Shown piece by piece: positions 10,259-19,835 of a DNA stretch of 64,000 nt. The position numbers were made by a program, and so were the translations under genes. Each line of letters opens with the position of its first letter. Positions within the stretch are counted from its first letter, which is position 1. Source of the stretch: Lachnospiraceae bacterium. GTDB lineage: Bacteria > Bacillota > Clostridia > Lachnospirales > Lachnospiraceae. The notes below the pieces were generated by a model. It was not told the DNA's origin. It saw nothing but the letters and a program-made list of their open reading frames with translations, and made no database searches. The stretch lies in NCBI GenBank assembly GCA_900751785.1, contig CAADSM010000047.1, positions 1-64,000 of the forward strand, written 5' to 3'.

Positions 10259-13200
10259 CTAGTGCTTTCTCTGTCCAGCTCTCTGCGCAGCCACACACAG
10301 GACAGCTGCGAATCCCATCATGGCGATGAGCCATACCATATTTGTCTCGTCCCCGGTCTTTACCGCACGGCTTACATTCTGAGAAGCGCCTGTATTCTGC
10401 ACGGTATCTCCGTTCTTATCATCTGTGCTTCCTGAAGCGCCATTGCCGGTGTCCGCATTGCCCGTGTCAGAGCCTGTACCGGCATCACCTGTGTTGCCGT
10501 CTCCAGCGCTGCCAGATTCGTTCTTCACAAGCTGGTCCATGGATGCCTTGAGCGCTGTCTCCGCCTCTTTTACCTGAGCCTCGTCTGCCTGGTCGTCATT
10601 GTATACTTCGATCGCTTTTGCAAGGGCGCTGTTCAAAGCTGCCACAGACTCCTCTGTATATTCTGCAGTATCGATCGCCTGCGCCTGGTTGATGAGATCC
10701 TCAAGAAGATCCTTGTCCGGTATCAGACGCAGATTTCCCATTGCAGTCAGCAGTCTGCCCCATGCCTGGTCAACTTCGTCCTGCATTGCATTCTCATCAG
10801 CCGCTGCCGCTTTCGCTTCCTCAAGCGCTTCCTTGAACTCATCTTTTCCGACTTCCAGATATTTATCCAGATCAATGGTGTCCGCCGCCTCGATCACTTT
10901 GCACAGATCCGTCTTGTCTCCCTGCTTGAACGAGAGCATCTGCATGATCCGCATCAGCTCTCCCCAGCTCTCGCCGACCATGTCCTGAGTCACTGACGCA
11001 TCTCCCGCCTGCACTCTCGCAAGAAGATCTTCTGCATTTGTAAGGCACTCGTTGAATTTCTCTACCACTGCCGGAACTACGCCTTCTGTGTCAGCTGTCC
11101 TGGCAAGCTCGATCGCGTACTCCAGAACTGCTGTTGAAACAGGCTCTGCGTATTCCGCCGCACCGATATCTGTCTTTCCGTCTGTAAGCGGTGTTCCGAA
11201 GTAGTCTCTTCCGCCGTTGTTCTCGATCTCAAGGCCGGCATCGATCGCCGGTGAATCTTCCTGGAGCCGGTATCCGCCCAGTGTATCGATCGCAGAGTCG
11301 CCGAGCACTCCTGTTCCGCCTGTTCCCGGATCTGTAAACATCGGATCAGCGATGATCTTTCTGCTGTCCTCCGGCGTGCTGTCATAACCGTAGTACAGAT
11401 TGTTCTCGTAGGAGAAGTTTCTTCCCCATGTAGTTGTTGTCGATGTACCGAGGTTGTAGAAGATATTGTTCTTCAGGGTAGCAACTCCGCCCACATCTTC
11501 TACGACTTCTGTATCCAGTCCCTCTCCGATATAGAAGGTATTGTTGTAAACATCTGCATTATGTGTGTTTGATGCGAGGAACAGACATCTCTGGTCATTC
11601 TGGCTGATATTGTATCTCACGATACTGTCCAGCACCTCGCTCTGGCAGATCAGGATAAATCCGCCTTCATTATCATGGCTGTAGTTGTACTGGTAGATCG
11701 TTCCGCGGCTCCAGTCGCAGTCATAAGCCTGTCCGTCGCCGTTGAGGATTGTCCCGTAGCACTCGTTGTACTGGAATACAGCATCCTCGCAGCGCCACGG
11801 CCAGATTCCTGCATTGTACATGGAAGTATGTTTCGTGTTCTGGCTCGCTCCGTTGCTGATGTTGTATTCGATCACAGGTTTGATCGAGAACATCGGAACA
11901 ATCGCATCGCCGCCCGCTTCTTCCACATAGTTATTTCTGATCAGTACATTCGTGTGTCCGTAAGCATCCAGGACTTCCTGCGGAATAATTCCGCCGTGTC
12001 CGTCCCATAGATCAGTGGATGACGTCATTCCCACGGAGATTCCCGTGCGGCTGACACGCTTCACGATATTGTTTACTACCTGGATATCGTCAAAACGTGT
12101 ATTGTTCGAGTGATCGCTTACTACATAGTAAAGTCCGCCGTTCGGGAGCGTCTTCTCCTCATACGTTCCGTTTACATCATGGATATATACATTATTGATG
12201 TGGACTCCCTGCATCACACCGCAGCCGGCAGCTTCCACGCAAAGTCCGACGGAGAGCTTGCGGGTGTCTCCCTGGTTGGAGATCTCCACGTTGTTCACCT
12301 GTACGTGAGAAGCATTTTTAATGTGCAGGCCATAGGAAATCTGATTTCCCTGATACTCAAAGCTGTTCTTTCCGTTTCCTTTGATGTGAGGCCTCTCTCC
12401 TGCTTCCGCTCCGACAACGTCTCCGTCATACATATCTATGATGATCGGATTTTCCGCTGTCCCGCCGCTTTTAATAGAAAGCGCCTGATCCTCAAATACA
12501 CTTCCCGCCTTCAGAAGAATGCGGTCTCCCCCGATGAGCTGTGTCTCGTTTACTTTTGTGAGCGTCTTCCATGCAGTCTCCGGCGTCATGCCGTCCGCAC
12601 TGTCGTCTCCATTTTCACTGTCTACATAGAATGTAGCCGGCTCTGTGCGCTTTTTCTCAAAGACAGCGCTGACGGTCACGTCTTTATCCGGCATCACAAA
12701 GGTCGTGCTCGCAGCATATGCATCCGCAAGATCGACATCCTCAGACTCCCACTTAACAAATCTCTCATCTGCTGCCGGTTCATCCGCAGTGATCGTCACT
12801 GTATCGCCGGCAAGATATGCTTCCTTATCCGCAGTGCCGCCGTTTACCGTAACTGTTCTCTCGATGTTGGAATAGTGCAGCTCCTCGAATCCGAAGATCG
12901 CGATCTGCATTGCCGCGAATCCGCCGCCGTACGCCGGATTGTACCCGTCTGTAAAGGTGAGGACCATTGTATGTTCTCCGTCCTCCAGCCCTCTCTTCTC
13001 ATAGACCGTCCCCGCGGAGCCGGTGCCGCTTGCACTGAAGAAATCCACGTCCTCGACTACTGCTCCGTCGTCAATATTCACTTCCGCGATAGGGCCGTTC
13101 TTTGCGATCCCTCCGATCACGGCAATTCCGGTTCCATTGAACTTTACAGTCACCGTGCTTCCCACTGTGTTGGAGTACATCTGACGGTCCTCATAATTAT

Positions 13201-13366
13201 TCCAGTGTCCTTCACTGTAGGTTACTCTCGGGTCATCAAACGCGATGTTCACCCGTTCTTCGTCTGCCGCTTTGACAGACATTCCGCTAAAAACAAAGAT
13301 AAGAATACAAACGCATGCCAGTATCAGGCTGAATATTTTTGTATTCTCTGTTTTTCTCTTTTCCAT
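10259..13366 (-). CDS. Cell-wall-anchored right-handed beta-helix protein
   Basis: 1035-residue secreted protein. It has a signal peptide (residues 1-33, cleaved near VKAADEE) and a carbohydrate-binding-like N-terminal region to about 165. An InlB B-type repeat follows (about 168-240: VTVNGGTADKEAYLAGDTV, then FVMPDKDVTVSAVFEKK). Next is a DUF1565/pectate-lyase-like parallel beta-helix (about 248-700, starting FYVDSENGDDSADGMTPETA). FIVAR-like helical repeats occupy about 740-960, then a Gly/Asp/Thr-rich linker, AVKTGDE, a hydrophobic segment and RAGQRKH. The last elements form a noncanonical sortase signal. It probably binds or cleaves a polysaccharide; the substrate is unknown. SD AGGAGG is just upstream. 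It lies 18 nt after the next gene in the same operon. Confidence 0.88.
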   Translation of the reverse strand: MEKRKTENTKIFSLILACVCILIFVFSGMSVKAADEERVNIAFDDPRVTYSEGHWNNYEDRQMYSNTVGSTVTVKFNGTGIAVIGGIAKNGPIAEVNIDDGAVVEDVDFFSASGTGSAGTVYEKRGLEDGEHTMVLTFTDGYNPAYGGGFAAMQIAIFGFEELHYSNIERTVTVNGGTADKEAYLAGDTVTITADEPAADERFVKWESEDVDLADAYAASTTFVMPDKDVTVSAVFEKKRTEPATFYVDSENGDDSADGMTPETAWKTLTKVNETQLIGGDRILLKAGSVFEDQALSIKSGGTAENPIIIDMYDGDVVGAEAGERPHIKGNGKNSFEYQGNQISYGLHIKNASHVQVNNVEISNQGDTRKLSVGLCVEAAGCGVMQGVHINNVYIHDVNGTYEEKTLPNGGLYYVVSDHSNNTRFDDIQVVNNIVKRVSRTGISVGMTSSTDLWDGHGGIIPQEVLDAYGHTNVLIRNNYVEEAGGDAIVPMFSIKPVIEYNISNGASQNTKHTSMYNAGIWPWRCEDAVFQYNECYGTILNGDGQAYDCDWSRGTIYQYNYSHDNEGGFILICQSEVLDSIVRYNISQNDQRCLFLASNTHNADVYNNTFYIGEGLDTEVVEDVGGVATLKNNIFYNLGTSTTTTWGRNFSYENNLYYGYDSTPEDSRKIIADPMFTDPGTGGTGVLGDSAIDTLGGYRLQEDSPAIDAGLEIENNGGRDYFGTPLTDGKTDIGAAEYAEPVSTAVLEYAIELARTADTEGVVPAVVEKFNECLTNAEDLLARVQAGDASVTQDMVGESWGELMRIMQMLSFKQGDKTDLCKVIEAADTIDLDKYLEVGKDEFKEALEEAKAAAADENAMQDEVDQAWGRLLTAMGNLRLIPDKDLLEDLINQAQAIDTAEYTEESVAALNSALAKAIEVYNDDQADEAQVKEAETALKASMDQLVKNESGSAGDGNTGDAGTGSDTGNADTGNGASGSTDDKNGDTVQNTGASQNVSRAVKTGDETNMVWLIAMMGFAAVLCVAAQRAGQRKH

Positions 13367-13384
13367 TTTCTCCTCCTGCCCGGG

Positions 13385-14275
13385 TCATAGACCCCAATTT
13401 TCTACGATTGCGTCCAGCTCTTTCTCATACTGTTCTTTTACGATCATACTTCGGACCATTCCCTCTTCCTCATCTGACAGATCCGTGTCCTTCTCACGTT
13501 CTGCAAACTGTATGTAGACGTTCTTCCCGTCTTCACTGTACAAAAGGTTCACCTGCTCTTTGTCAAAATTCAGAAATACGTTCTCCTCCACTCCGTACTG
13601 CCGGATATAGTCTCTGATCTCCCCAAAGGTAAGCTCAAGACTCTCTCTTTCCCCGTTGTTCACATCAGGCAGAGAGCCATCCGTAGTATAGAGATAGTAT
13701 GACACCTTTTCTCCATCTGTGTACAAAGGCTCTTCCATATTACTGTAATACTCCTCGATCTCAGCGCTGTCGATATCAGACTCTTCCATCATCCGATCCA
13801 GGACAGAGCTTTCAAGCTCATCCCAGTAATAGGTGCAGAACTCCGGGAAATCAAACTCCGTATTGCCGTAGACAACTTCACCGTTCGCAATCTTTTCTGC
13901 TCTGGAAGCATTCTCGCTTTCCATCCGCTCATGCAGTTCATCATAGTCTAAAGGTTCGATATCGCAGTACTGTTCAGCCAGGATCTGGACGGCACGCCTT
14001 TGCGCGATGTACTTCTCATTTTCTTTCTCGAGCTCCTCGTCATATAATTCTCCCAGATATTCCTTTACCCCTGTATCCTCCGGTATACTGTATGCATCCC
14101 TTAAGCTCTGCTCATATAAGAGCGTATTCTCATCCAGGAGCTCCTGAAACTCTCTGTCGTCATATTCCAATTTCTCCGGCTCTTTTTTCATAAAAATAGT
14201 GACGCCCGCACACAGGCAGATCAGGCATATGCACAGGCACAGCAGCCCGATGCCGGCTTTTTTAGATCTCTTCAT
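13385..14275 (-). CDS. Membrane-anchored hypothetical protein, SurA/PpiC-like N-terminal chaperone style
   Basis: 296 residues. One N-terminal membrane segment (about 8-28, rich in Leu and Cys, with no proper lipobox) is followed by a charged extracellular region of predicted helices (ELYDEELEKENEKYIAQRRA). The pattern recalls the N-terminal domain of peptidyl-prolyl isomerase chaperones, but no catalytic domain is recognised, so no function is claimed. It is the first gene of a minus-strand unit with the beta-helix surface protein (18-nt gap), suggesting a role in folding or export of that protein. SD AAGGAG precedes ATG 14275. Confidence 0.7.
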   Translation of the reverse strand: MKRSKKAGIGLLCLCICLICLCAGVTIFMKKEPEKLEYDDREFQELLDENTLLYEQSLRDAYSIPEDTGVKEYLGELYDEELEKENEKYIAQRRAVQILAEQYCDIEPLDYDELHERMESENASRAEKIANGEVVYGNTEFDFPEFCTYYWDELESSVLDRMMEESDIDSAEIEEYYSNMEEPLYTDGEKVSYYLYTTDGSLPDVNNGERESLELTFGEIRDYIRQYGVEENVFLNFDKEQVNLLYSEDGKNVYIQFAEREKDTDLSDEEEGMVRSMIVKEQYEKELDAIVENWGL

Positions 14276-14510
14276 TTTATCTCTCCTTTATACAGTATCA
14301 CTATGACGTTTTTGCGCGTCCTCCACCTCCTCTCCGCTGCCTCGCAATATACACCTGTCATTTTATCACGGTTCACAGAAGCCTTCTTATCCGATTCGGA
14401 AATCAGAAAGCGCATTTTTATACTTTTCTGCTATAATGCGAAGCATTTTATATGTTTTTTGATGAATCCTGCACATAATTCTACCATTCTACAAGCCATT
14501 CTTCATTGCT

Positions 14511-14544
14511 AAAAATTGCTTTCTTGTTGTGAAAAATTGCTTTC
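14511..14544 (+). promoter_or_regulatory. Tandem direct repeats, probable AraC-type operator
   Basis: The 13-mer AAAAATTGCTTTC occurs twice in direct orientation, at 14511-14523 and 14532-14544, exactly 21 bp apart. The downstream copy ends four bases before the -35 of the AraC gene promoter. Tandem half-sites two helical turns apart next to -35 are the classic layout for AraC-family activators, so autoregulation is likely. The rest of the 14276-14613 divergent gap is AT-rich with no ORF. Confidence 0.65.
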
Positions 14545-14548
14545 ACCC

Positions 14549-14577
14549 TTGTCACGCGCCGGATATAACCTTAGAAT
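14549..14577 (+). promoter_or_regulatory. Promoter of the AraC-PHP unit
   Basis: -35 TTGTCA (14549-14554), 17-nt spacer, -10 TAGAAT (14572-14577), predicted start near 14584. It lies immediately downstream of the direct repeats and 37 bp before the AraC start codon. Confidence 0.7.
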
Positions 14578-14613
14578 AGATTTATCGAAAACTCAGATTC
14601 AAAGGAGGCTGCC

Positions 14614-15462
14614 ATGCATTCCCAGGAAGAAAAAGTATCGCCCCGGTCGGATTACTATGTGTACGTGCCCAGCACGCTTGCCCGCAAGCTCTATCTGTAC
14701 CCGCTCCATGTGGGATATTTCATCTATGAGCCCGGATACTACATCAAGCGGGATCGATTCGACAGTTTTCTCCTCATGTATATTGTCCGAGGCACCGTCG
14801 ACATCGTCGCCGGCGATTCCATGTGCCGCGCGAGGGAAGGAGAATTTGTACTGCTGGACTGCTACCGCCCTCATCAGTACGGAAGCCGCGACGAGTGGGA
14901 GGCATCCTGGCTCCACTTTGACGGAACTCTTGCATGGGAATATTACCGCGAGATCACTTCCCAGTATGGTATCGTGCTGAGCCCAGAAAACCCGAAGGCA
15001 CTCAGCCATATCATGAACAAGATCTGCAATCTGTTCCGCACCTCATCGCCGATCATTGAGCACGAGATATCCGGTCATATCACTGACCTTTTGAACTCTC
15101 TCCTTGCCCCCATGACAAGGAAATCATCATCTCAGCCAAGTGCGATCGTGGACAGCATAGCGTATATCAACGAACATTTTCAGGAACAGATCTCTCTCAA
15201 TCATCTGGCCGATATGGCAAACCTAAGCCCGTACCATTTTACCAGGAGCTTTGCCAAGGAGACGGGCTTCACACCCCATCAGTATCTGATCAACGCCAGG
15301 GTCGCCGCCGCGAAATTCATGCTGAAATCTTCGGAGATTCCTGTGAAGGATATCGGTTACAGCGCGGGATTCCACTCCGAGAGCAGTTTCTGTACCACGT
15401 TCAAAAAATGGGTTGGAGTTACACCGACTCAATACCGCGGAGACTCGTCGAAGCAGACATAA
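14614..15462 (+). CDS. AraC-family transcriptional regulator
   Basis: 282 residues. The N-terminal cupin-like sensing domain (about 20-150; YEPGYYIKRDRFDSFLLMYI, later REGEFVLLDCYRPHQY) is expected to bind a sugar or related ligand. The C-terminal double helix-turn-helix DNA-binding domain covers about 178-280 (ISLNHLADMANLSPYHFTRS and later FHSESSFCTTFKKWVGVTP). AGGAGG lies 5 nt upstream of the ATG. It is divergent from the beta-helix operon and followed 21 nt later by the PHP gene. Context makes it the likely regulator of this carbohydrate island. Confidence 0.95.
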   Translation: MHSQEEKVSPRSDYYVYVPSTLARKLYLYPLHVGYFIYEPGYYIKRDRFDSFLLMYIVRGTVDIVAGDSMCRAREGEFVLLDCYRPHQYGSRDEWEASWLHFDGTLAWEYYREITSQYGIVLSPENPKALSHIMNKICNLFRTSSPIIEHEISGHITDLLNSLLAPMTRKSSSQPSAIVDSIAYINEHFQEQISLNHLADMANLSPYHFTRSFAKETGFTPHQYLINARVAAAKFMLKSSEIPVKDIGYSAGFHSESSFCTTFKKWVGVTPTQYRGDSSKQT

Positions 15463-15483
15463 CAAAGAAAGGAAAAAGCACCC

Positions 15484-16425
15484 ATGAAAAAAATCGGTCT
15501 TAACACAGAAGGGAACTGGTATAAGGGCAACCTGCACACCCACTCCACCAACTCTGACGGAAGTCTAACACCGGAGGAGATCGTCCGGATATACAAGGAC
15601 CACGGATATCAGTTCCTCGCTTTTACAGAACACGAACTGTACACGCACAACCGCGAGCTTTCTGATGAGGACTTCCTCGTCCTTCCCGGAGTCGAGCTCT
15701 CATGCAACAATCCTGATCCATGGCGCATCTACCACATACTCGGCATCGGACGCCATGCAGCCGGGGAGCAGCCCTCCGCAGAAAACGGATTTTCAGACAA
15801 GCAGCGCTTCCCCGTGAGAAAATGGGAGGACCTGGGATCCGTGCAGACCGCGCTGGATGAGATCCAACAGGCAGGCAATCTGGCGGTCTTCAACCATCCC
15901 ATCTGGTCCCGTCTCGAACTGACGGATTTCATCCACCTGGAGGGGTATTTTGCAATGGAGATCTATAATTACGGATGCGCGGTGGAGAGCCATACCGGCC
16001 TGTGCATCGACTACTGGGATTCACTGCTCCGCCGCGGAAGGAAGATATGGGGCGTGGCAACCGATGACGCCCATTTTGCACTGGAAGACTACTGCGGAGG
16101 ATGGGTCATGGTAAATACTCCGGAGCTCACCATCGAAGCAGTCACCAGCGCTTTGCTGGAAGGAAATTTCTATTCATCCAGCGGTCCTGAGATCTACCGC
16201 TTTGATATAGAGGATGGAGTCGTAAAGGCAGACTGCTCTGACGCACGCGAGATCCATTTTGTGACATATGAAAGCTTCGGCAATTCTCTCTTTGCCCGCA
16301 GCGGCGAGAGCCTCCGCCACGGAGAGTTCCGCCTTTCAGGAGAAGAGCTCTATGTAAGAGTAGAGATAACCGACCACAGCGGGCGTACCGCATGGTCGAA
16401 TCCGATTTTTCTGAAAGAGGAATAA
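15484..16425 (+). CDS. PHP-domain metal-dependent phosphoesterase
   Basis: 313 residues, no signal peptide. PHP metal ligands are visible: HTH at residues 18-20 (GNLHTHSTNSDGS), TEHE near 53, an Asp/Glu-containing PGVELSC near 70, NHPIW near 138 and DDAHF near 197. The C-terminal part resembles the beta-sandwich found in stand-alone CehA/McbA-type PHP proteins. The family hydrolyses phosphoester bonds; the substrate is not predictable. It follows the AraC gene by 21 nt and is ended by two tandem terminators. Confidence 0.85.
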   Translation: MKKIGLNTEGNWYKGNLHTHSTNSDGSLTPEEIVRIYKDHGYQFLAFTEHELYTHNRELSDEDFLVLPGVELSCNNPDPWRIYHILGIGRHAAGEQPSAENGFSDKQRFPVRKWEDLGSVQTALDEIQQAGNLAVFNHPIWSRLELTDFIHLEGYFAMEIYNYGCAVESHTGLCIDYWDSLLRRGRKIWGVATDDAHFALEDYCGGWVMVNTPELTIEAVTSALLEGNFYSSSGPEIYRFDIEDGVVKADCSDAREIHFVTYESFGNSLFARSGESLRHGEFRLSGEELYVRVEITDHSGRTAWSNPIFLKEE

Positions 16426-16486
16426 CGCGCCCGGGACACAGCCATCCCTGCCCTCGCTGAGACAAATAATACTTCACAAAATAAAA

Positions 16487-16545
16487 CATTCCCGCAGGAA
16501 TCTAAAAGAAGGCTTTCATGCCCCGATTCCTGCGGGAATGTTTTT
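16487..16545. terminator. Bidirectional terminator between PHP and GH2 genes
   Basis: Perfect 16-bp arms (16487-16502 and 16525-16540) with TTTTT following on the plus strand (16541-16545). On the minus strand TTTTATTTT follows. It can stop both the PHP gene and the convergent GH2 gene. Confidence 0.85.
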
Positions 16546-16550
16546 CATAG

Positions 16551-16592
16551 ATGCCGGGAGTGTTCAAAAATGTGCTTTCCCGGCATTTTTTC
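16551..16592 (+). terminator. Second plus-strand terminator
   Basis: Nine-base arms ATGCCGGGA / TCCCGGCAT (16551-16559, 16578-16586) followed by six T and CTCG. It is placed only 6 nt after the first terminator. Confidence 0.75.
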
Positions 16593-16634
16593 TCGTTTAT
16601 TCTATCTCATCCTCTAATCCGGCCGTCTCTGTCT

Positions 16635-19600
16635 TCACTCTCTCCCTGTCAGCTCTGCCGCAGCTTCCAGGAGCTTCTCTGTCATCTCGTCTGTCTCCTG
16701 CTGTGTGGCGTTCGTCAACGCGCCGAAGCTCTTCGCCTGCTGATAGACCGCCCGGAACTTCTCCCAGGATCCGGACACATCATCCTCCTGTCTCAGTGTT
16801 CCCGCATACTCAAGCGCTTCAAAGAACTTCGTCTTGTCCGCCGGGCTTCCCGCGCATCCGTCCTCTTTCACCTCATCCAGCGGGACTCCTTCCTCCTGTT
16901 CGGTCATCGATCCGTTTGTTTCCGGAAGAATCTCTCGGAGGAAATCCAGATCAAGCTCTGCAGCGGGTTTAAACTCATCTGAAGCCATATACCTCTTTAT
17001 CGAATGCAGGAGCTGCACTGCCGCCGGCGACGGATGATCCAGCAGGTCAAGAGAGCAGACCATCAGCCTGCCGCTGCCCGTCCTGGCTTCGAACAGAGTA
17101 CCCAGCCTTTCCCCCAGGTCGATCGTTGGGATCGCCTGCACGATCGGCTTCAGTCCAGCCGGAGCATCATCCAGCAGAATGCTGCGTGATCCTTCCGTCA
17201 TGTCAAACCACTGCCAGTCGGCGAACACTCCTGTCGGGAAATCACGGAACACCGGATGTCCCGCATCGATACAGCATCCCAGCACATACCCGTCTCCGTC
17301 CGCGCTGTGGAACATCGGGCTCCAGAAATCAGGACGGAACGTCACAGCCCTGCTCTTTGGCAGCGCCTCCTTTGTCCCCCGGGAAATGATCAGCACCTTC
17401 TTTCCCGCCTCCAGATCCTCCACAGCGTCAGCGCCGGCATACCGGTAAACCGCAATATCCCCGGAATCCTCCGGCGCTTCTGCATTCTCCGGATATACCC
17501 ACACCGGATAGGCATTCACGCCTGCGGCATAAGGCGCGTTCTCCTTATCCGGCATCTGCTCGAGCTCCAGTCTCAGCGTCAGGCGCTCAGCATGGGAAAT
17601 GCCGCTCAGATCCGCCCGGATCGTCCCCACGTCTGTCACTCTGCCCTGTGACGCCTCAGTCACGCCCGTCACTCCCTCTGCGATCTTTTCCCCGCTCTCG
17701 TTCAGCAGGCTCCACCTTACGGATGTCTGAAGATCAGCCGCACTATAGTTGGAGATCACAAGACCAGCGGTAAAGACCTCATCGTTTTTCCAAACAAATT
17801 TCGGGATCCTCGCAAGCACAGCCAGCTCAGAGCAGGACTGCCGGAACTCTTCCGGCGTGATATGCCCCTTCGTTTCCATAAAGGCGTCGATCATTCCGAC
17901 GAGGGCCGTCCCCTGCCCGGAAAAATCCTGAAGCCCCAGGAGCTGGAATCCGCCGGCTCCCGGTGTTCTCAGATAGCTCTCCGTCATATAGCGGTACAGC
18001 ATTGCCGAAAGCTCCCCTGACGAGCGGTTGAACTTCTTATCCATGTCTCCCATCCCCGCTTTTTCCAGGATCCTGCGGAAATGCTCCAGATTTCTCGGCT
18101 TCAGCAGAGAATGCTTCTCGTAGTATTTGGCAATATCCGCTTCATAGTCCGGATATATCTGGAGCTGCCCGACTTCATGTGCCAGGAACGGGACAGGCGT
18201 CTTCCTCACATTGTCCCTGTGATCCCAGTCTGTCGACGGATCTACCCTGTGCAGGAAGTCCTCCCCATACGTGGGCACTGATCCGGAAAAATCCACATGC
18301 TCCGTATACGCGCTCCATCCCGCAATGTCCGTGTAGAGAAGCTGAGGCTCCTTCTTCTTCAGCCTTGCCAGGAACTCATCATAGTAATAGAAGCCCGGAC
18401 GGAGCTCATTTCCCAGAGCCATCATGACTGCAGACGGCGCATTCAGCACCCAGTCAAAAATCTTCAGCGACTCCTCCCAGTAGTAATCCGCCGCGGATGC
18501 ATCTCCCTTGTCGATATCGCCGAACATCTTATGTCCCCACTGGGGCAGCTCGAACTGCACATAGAGTCCCAGAAGATCCGCAGCCTGGAACGCCGCCTTC
18601 GGGGGCACCCATGTGTGAAAACGCACATGATTGAACCCGTAGTCCTTGTAGCTCCGCATGACTCTAAGCCAGGATTCCAGATCCATCGGCGCATATCCCG
18701 TCATCGGAAATACAGCGCAGCTGATCTCTCCCCGAAGCTGTACCGGGCGGCCGTTTACAGCGAACTGCTTTCCGCCGTCCTCAAGATACAGCGCCTCGAA
18801 CCTCCTCATCCCGAAGCTTTCTTCCGCGATAAAGCACTCCGTATCTCCCTCCTTGTCCCAGCGCACTTCCGCAGTCATCCGATAAAGTGTCGGCGAAAAC
18901 TCATCCCAGAAAAGAACCCCCTCCCCCATCTGATAGTCCAGCGCAAGCTCTGTCTCCTCCTGTCCGTCTGCCATATGGAAATCAAACTTCTGCGCGGCCG
19001 GAGCATGGCTCATTTTCTCATTATTATAACTGGACGCCCGAAGCTCGATCACGCCATCCAGCGCGCCCTGATTTCCGCCGCGTCTGATCCTTGCTCTCCC
19101 ACAGGCAGTCCTCCTGTCCGTATCGGGACGGATCTGCAGATCTGCGATGTACACTTCCGGGAACGCAATCAGCTTCATCTCGCCTAGTATCCCGTTCCAG
19201 TTCGTCTGCGTATGCTCACTGACCATATGCCCCCACGGGAAATCCTTTTCAAAGGTCGTATACATTGCCTCCGGCAGCCCTTCCGGAGAATTATCCACTT
19301 CAACAGTCAGCGTGTGTACCGCTCCTGCCTGCACAAAACCGGTAAGATCATAGACATGAGGCGTCGTGTAGCTCTTCTGCTGCCCGCTGCCGATGGGAGC
19401 CTCATCGATCCACACTCTTGTCTTCCTCGTCCGCTCCAGGAACAGGATGACACTTTTCTCCTCCCATTCAGCCGGGATATGGATCTTCCTCTGATAGACA
19501 GCCGGTCCTGAATATTTACGATCCCGGTTCAGATATGTGGGAGAAATATTTGCCGTATTGTCAATCCCTTTCCCGTTCTCATCCATGCTTCCCGGGAGCT

Positions 19601-19694
19601 TCACTGTTTCGCAGAATTTGTCCGCGTCCTCTTTTGCCGCCATCTCAAAATGCCATATGCCGGACAAGTCCATACTGCTGCATTCTGTTTTCAT
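16635..19694 (-). CDS. Glycoside hydrolase family 2 enzyme, intracellular
   Basis: 1019 residues with no signal peptide, so probably cytosolic. It has a GH2 N-terminal jelly-roll (about 1-185), an Ig-like domain and a TIM barrel. The barrel carries the likely acid/base E430 in MALGNEL and nucleophile E507 in LAHEVG. A long C-terminal beta-rich part follows, and the last 65 residues look like a FIVAR helical unit. Specificity could be beta-galactosidase, beta-glucuronidase or beta-mannosidase; it cannot be fixed by eye. It converges on the PHP gene and probably acts on oligosaccharides after uptake, although no transporter is in the window. Confidence 0.9.
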   Translation of the reverse strand: MKTECSSMDLSGIWHFEMAAKEDADKFCETVKLPGSMDENGKGIDNTANISPTYLNRDRKYSGPAVYQRKIHIPAEWEEKSVILFLERTRKTRVWIDEAPIGSGQQKSYTTPHVYDLTGFVQAGAVHTLTVEVDNSPEGLPEAMYTTFEKDFPWGHMVSEHTQTNWNGILGEMKLIAFPEVYIADLQIRPDTDRRTACGRARIRRGGNQGALDGVIELRASSYNNEKMSHAPAAQKFDFHMADGQEETELALDYQMGEGVLFWDEFSPTLYRMTAEVRWDKEGDTECFIAEESFGMRRFEALYLEDGGKQFAVNGRPVQLRGEISCAVFPMTGYAPMDLESWLRVMRSYKDYGFNHVRFHTWVPPKAAFQAADLLGLYVQFELPQWGHKMFGDIDKGDASAADYYWEESLKIFDWVLNAPSAVMMALGNELRPGFYYYDEFLARLKKKEPQLLYTDIAGWSAYTEHVDFSGSVPTYGEDFLHRVDPSTDWDHRDNVRKTPVPFLAHEVGQLQIYPDYEADIAKYYEKHSLLKPRNLEHFRRILEKAGMGDMDKKFNRSSGELSAMLYRYMTESYLRTPGAGGFQLLGLQDFSGQGTALVGMIDAFMETKGHITPEEFRQSCSELAVLARIPKFVWKNDEVFTAGLVISNYSAADLQTSVRWSLLNESGEKIAEGVTGVTEASQGRVTDVGTIRADLSGISHAERLTLRLELEQMPDKENAPYAAGVNAYPVWVYPENAEAPEDSGDIAVYRYAGADAVEDLEAGKKVLIISRGTKEALPKSRAVTFRPDFWSPMFHSADGDGYVLGCCIDAGHPVFRDFPTGVFADWQWFDMTEGSRSILLDDAPAGLKPIVQAIPTIDLGERLGTLFEARTGSGRLMVCSLDLLDHPSPAAVQLLHSIKRYMASDEFKPAAELDLDFLREILPETNGSMTEQEEGVPLDEVKEDGCAGSPADKTKFFEALEYAGTLRQEDDVSGSWEKFRAVYQQAKSFGALTNATQQETDEMTEKLLEAAAELTGRE

Positions 19695-19835
19695 AAAAAC
19701 ACCGTCCTCTTTTCCGAATCTTGCTCTCGATCATAAAACATATGAAAGTATTCTGCCTTATTTTCTCTTAGAAATTGTAGCCTTACAGCGGGCAGGTGTC
19801 ATTATCAAAATTTGCGTATTTATTTAAATAAATTG

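Noticed and set aside
8348..10435. 695-codon plus-strand frame opposite the DUF5107-TPR gene
   Set aside because: Translation is basic and Ile/Leu-rich without domains; it is a mirror of the real gene's codon pattern and runs across the intergenic region.
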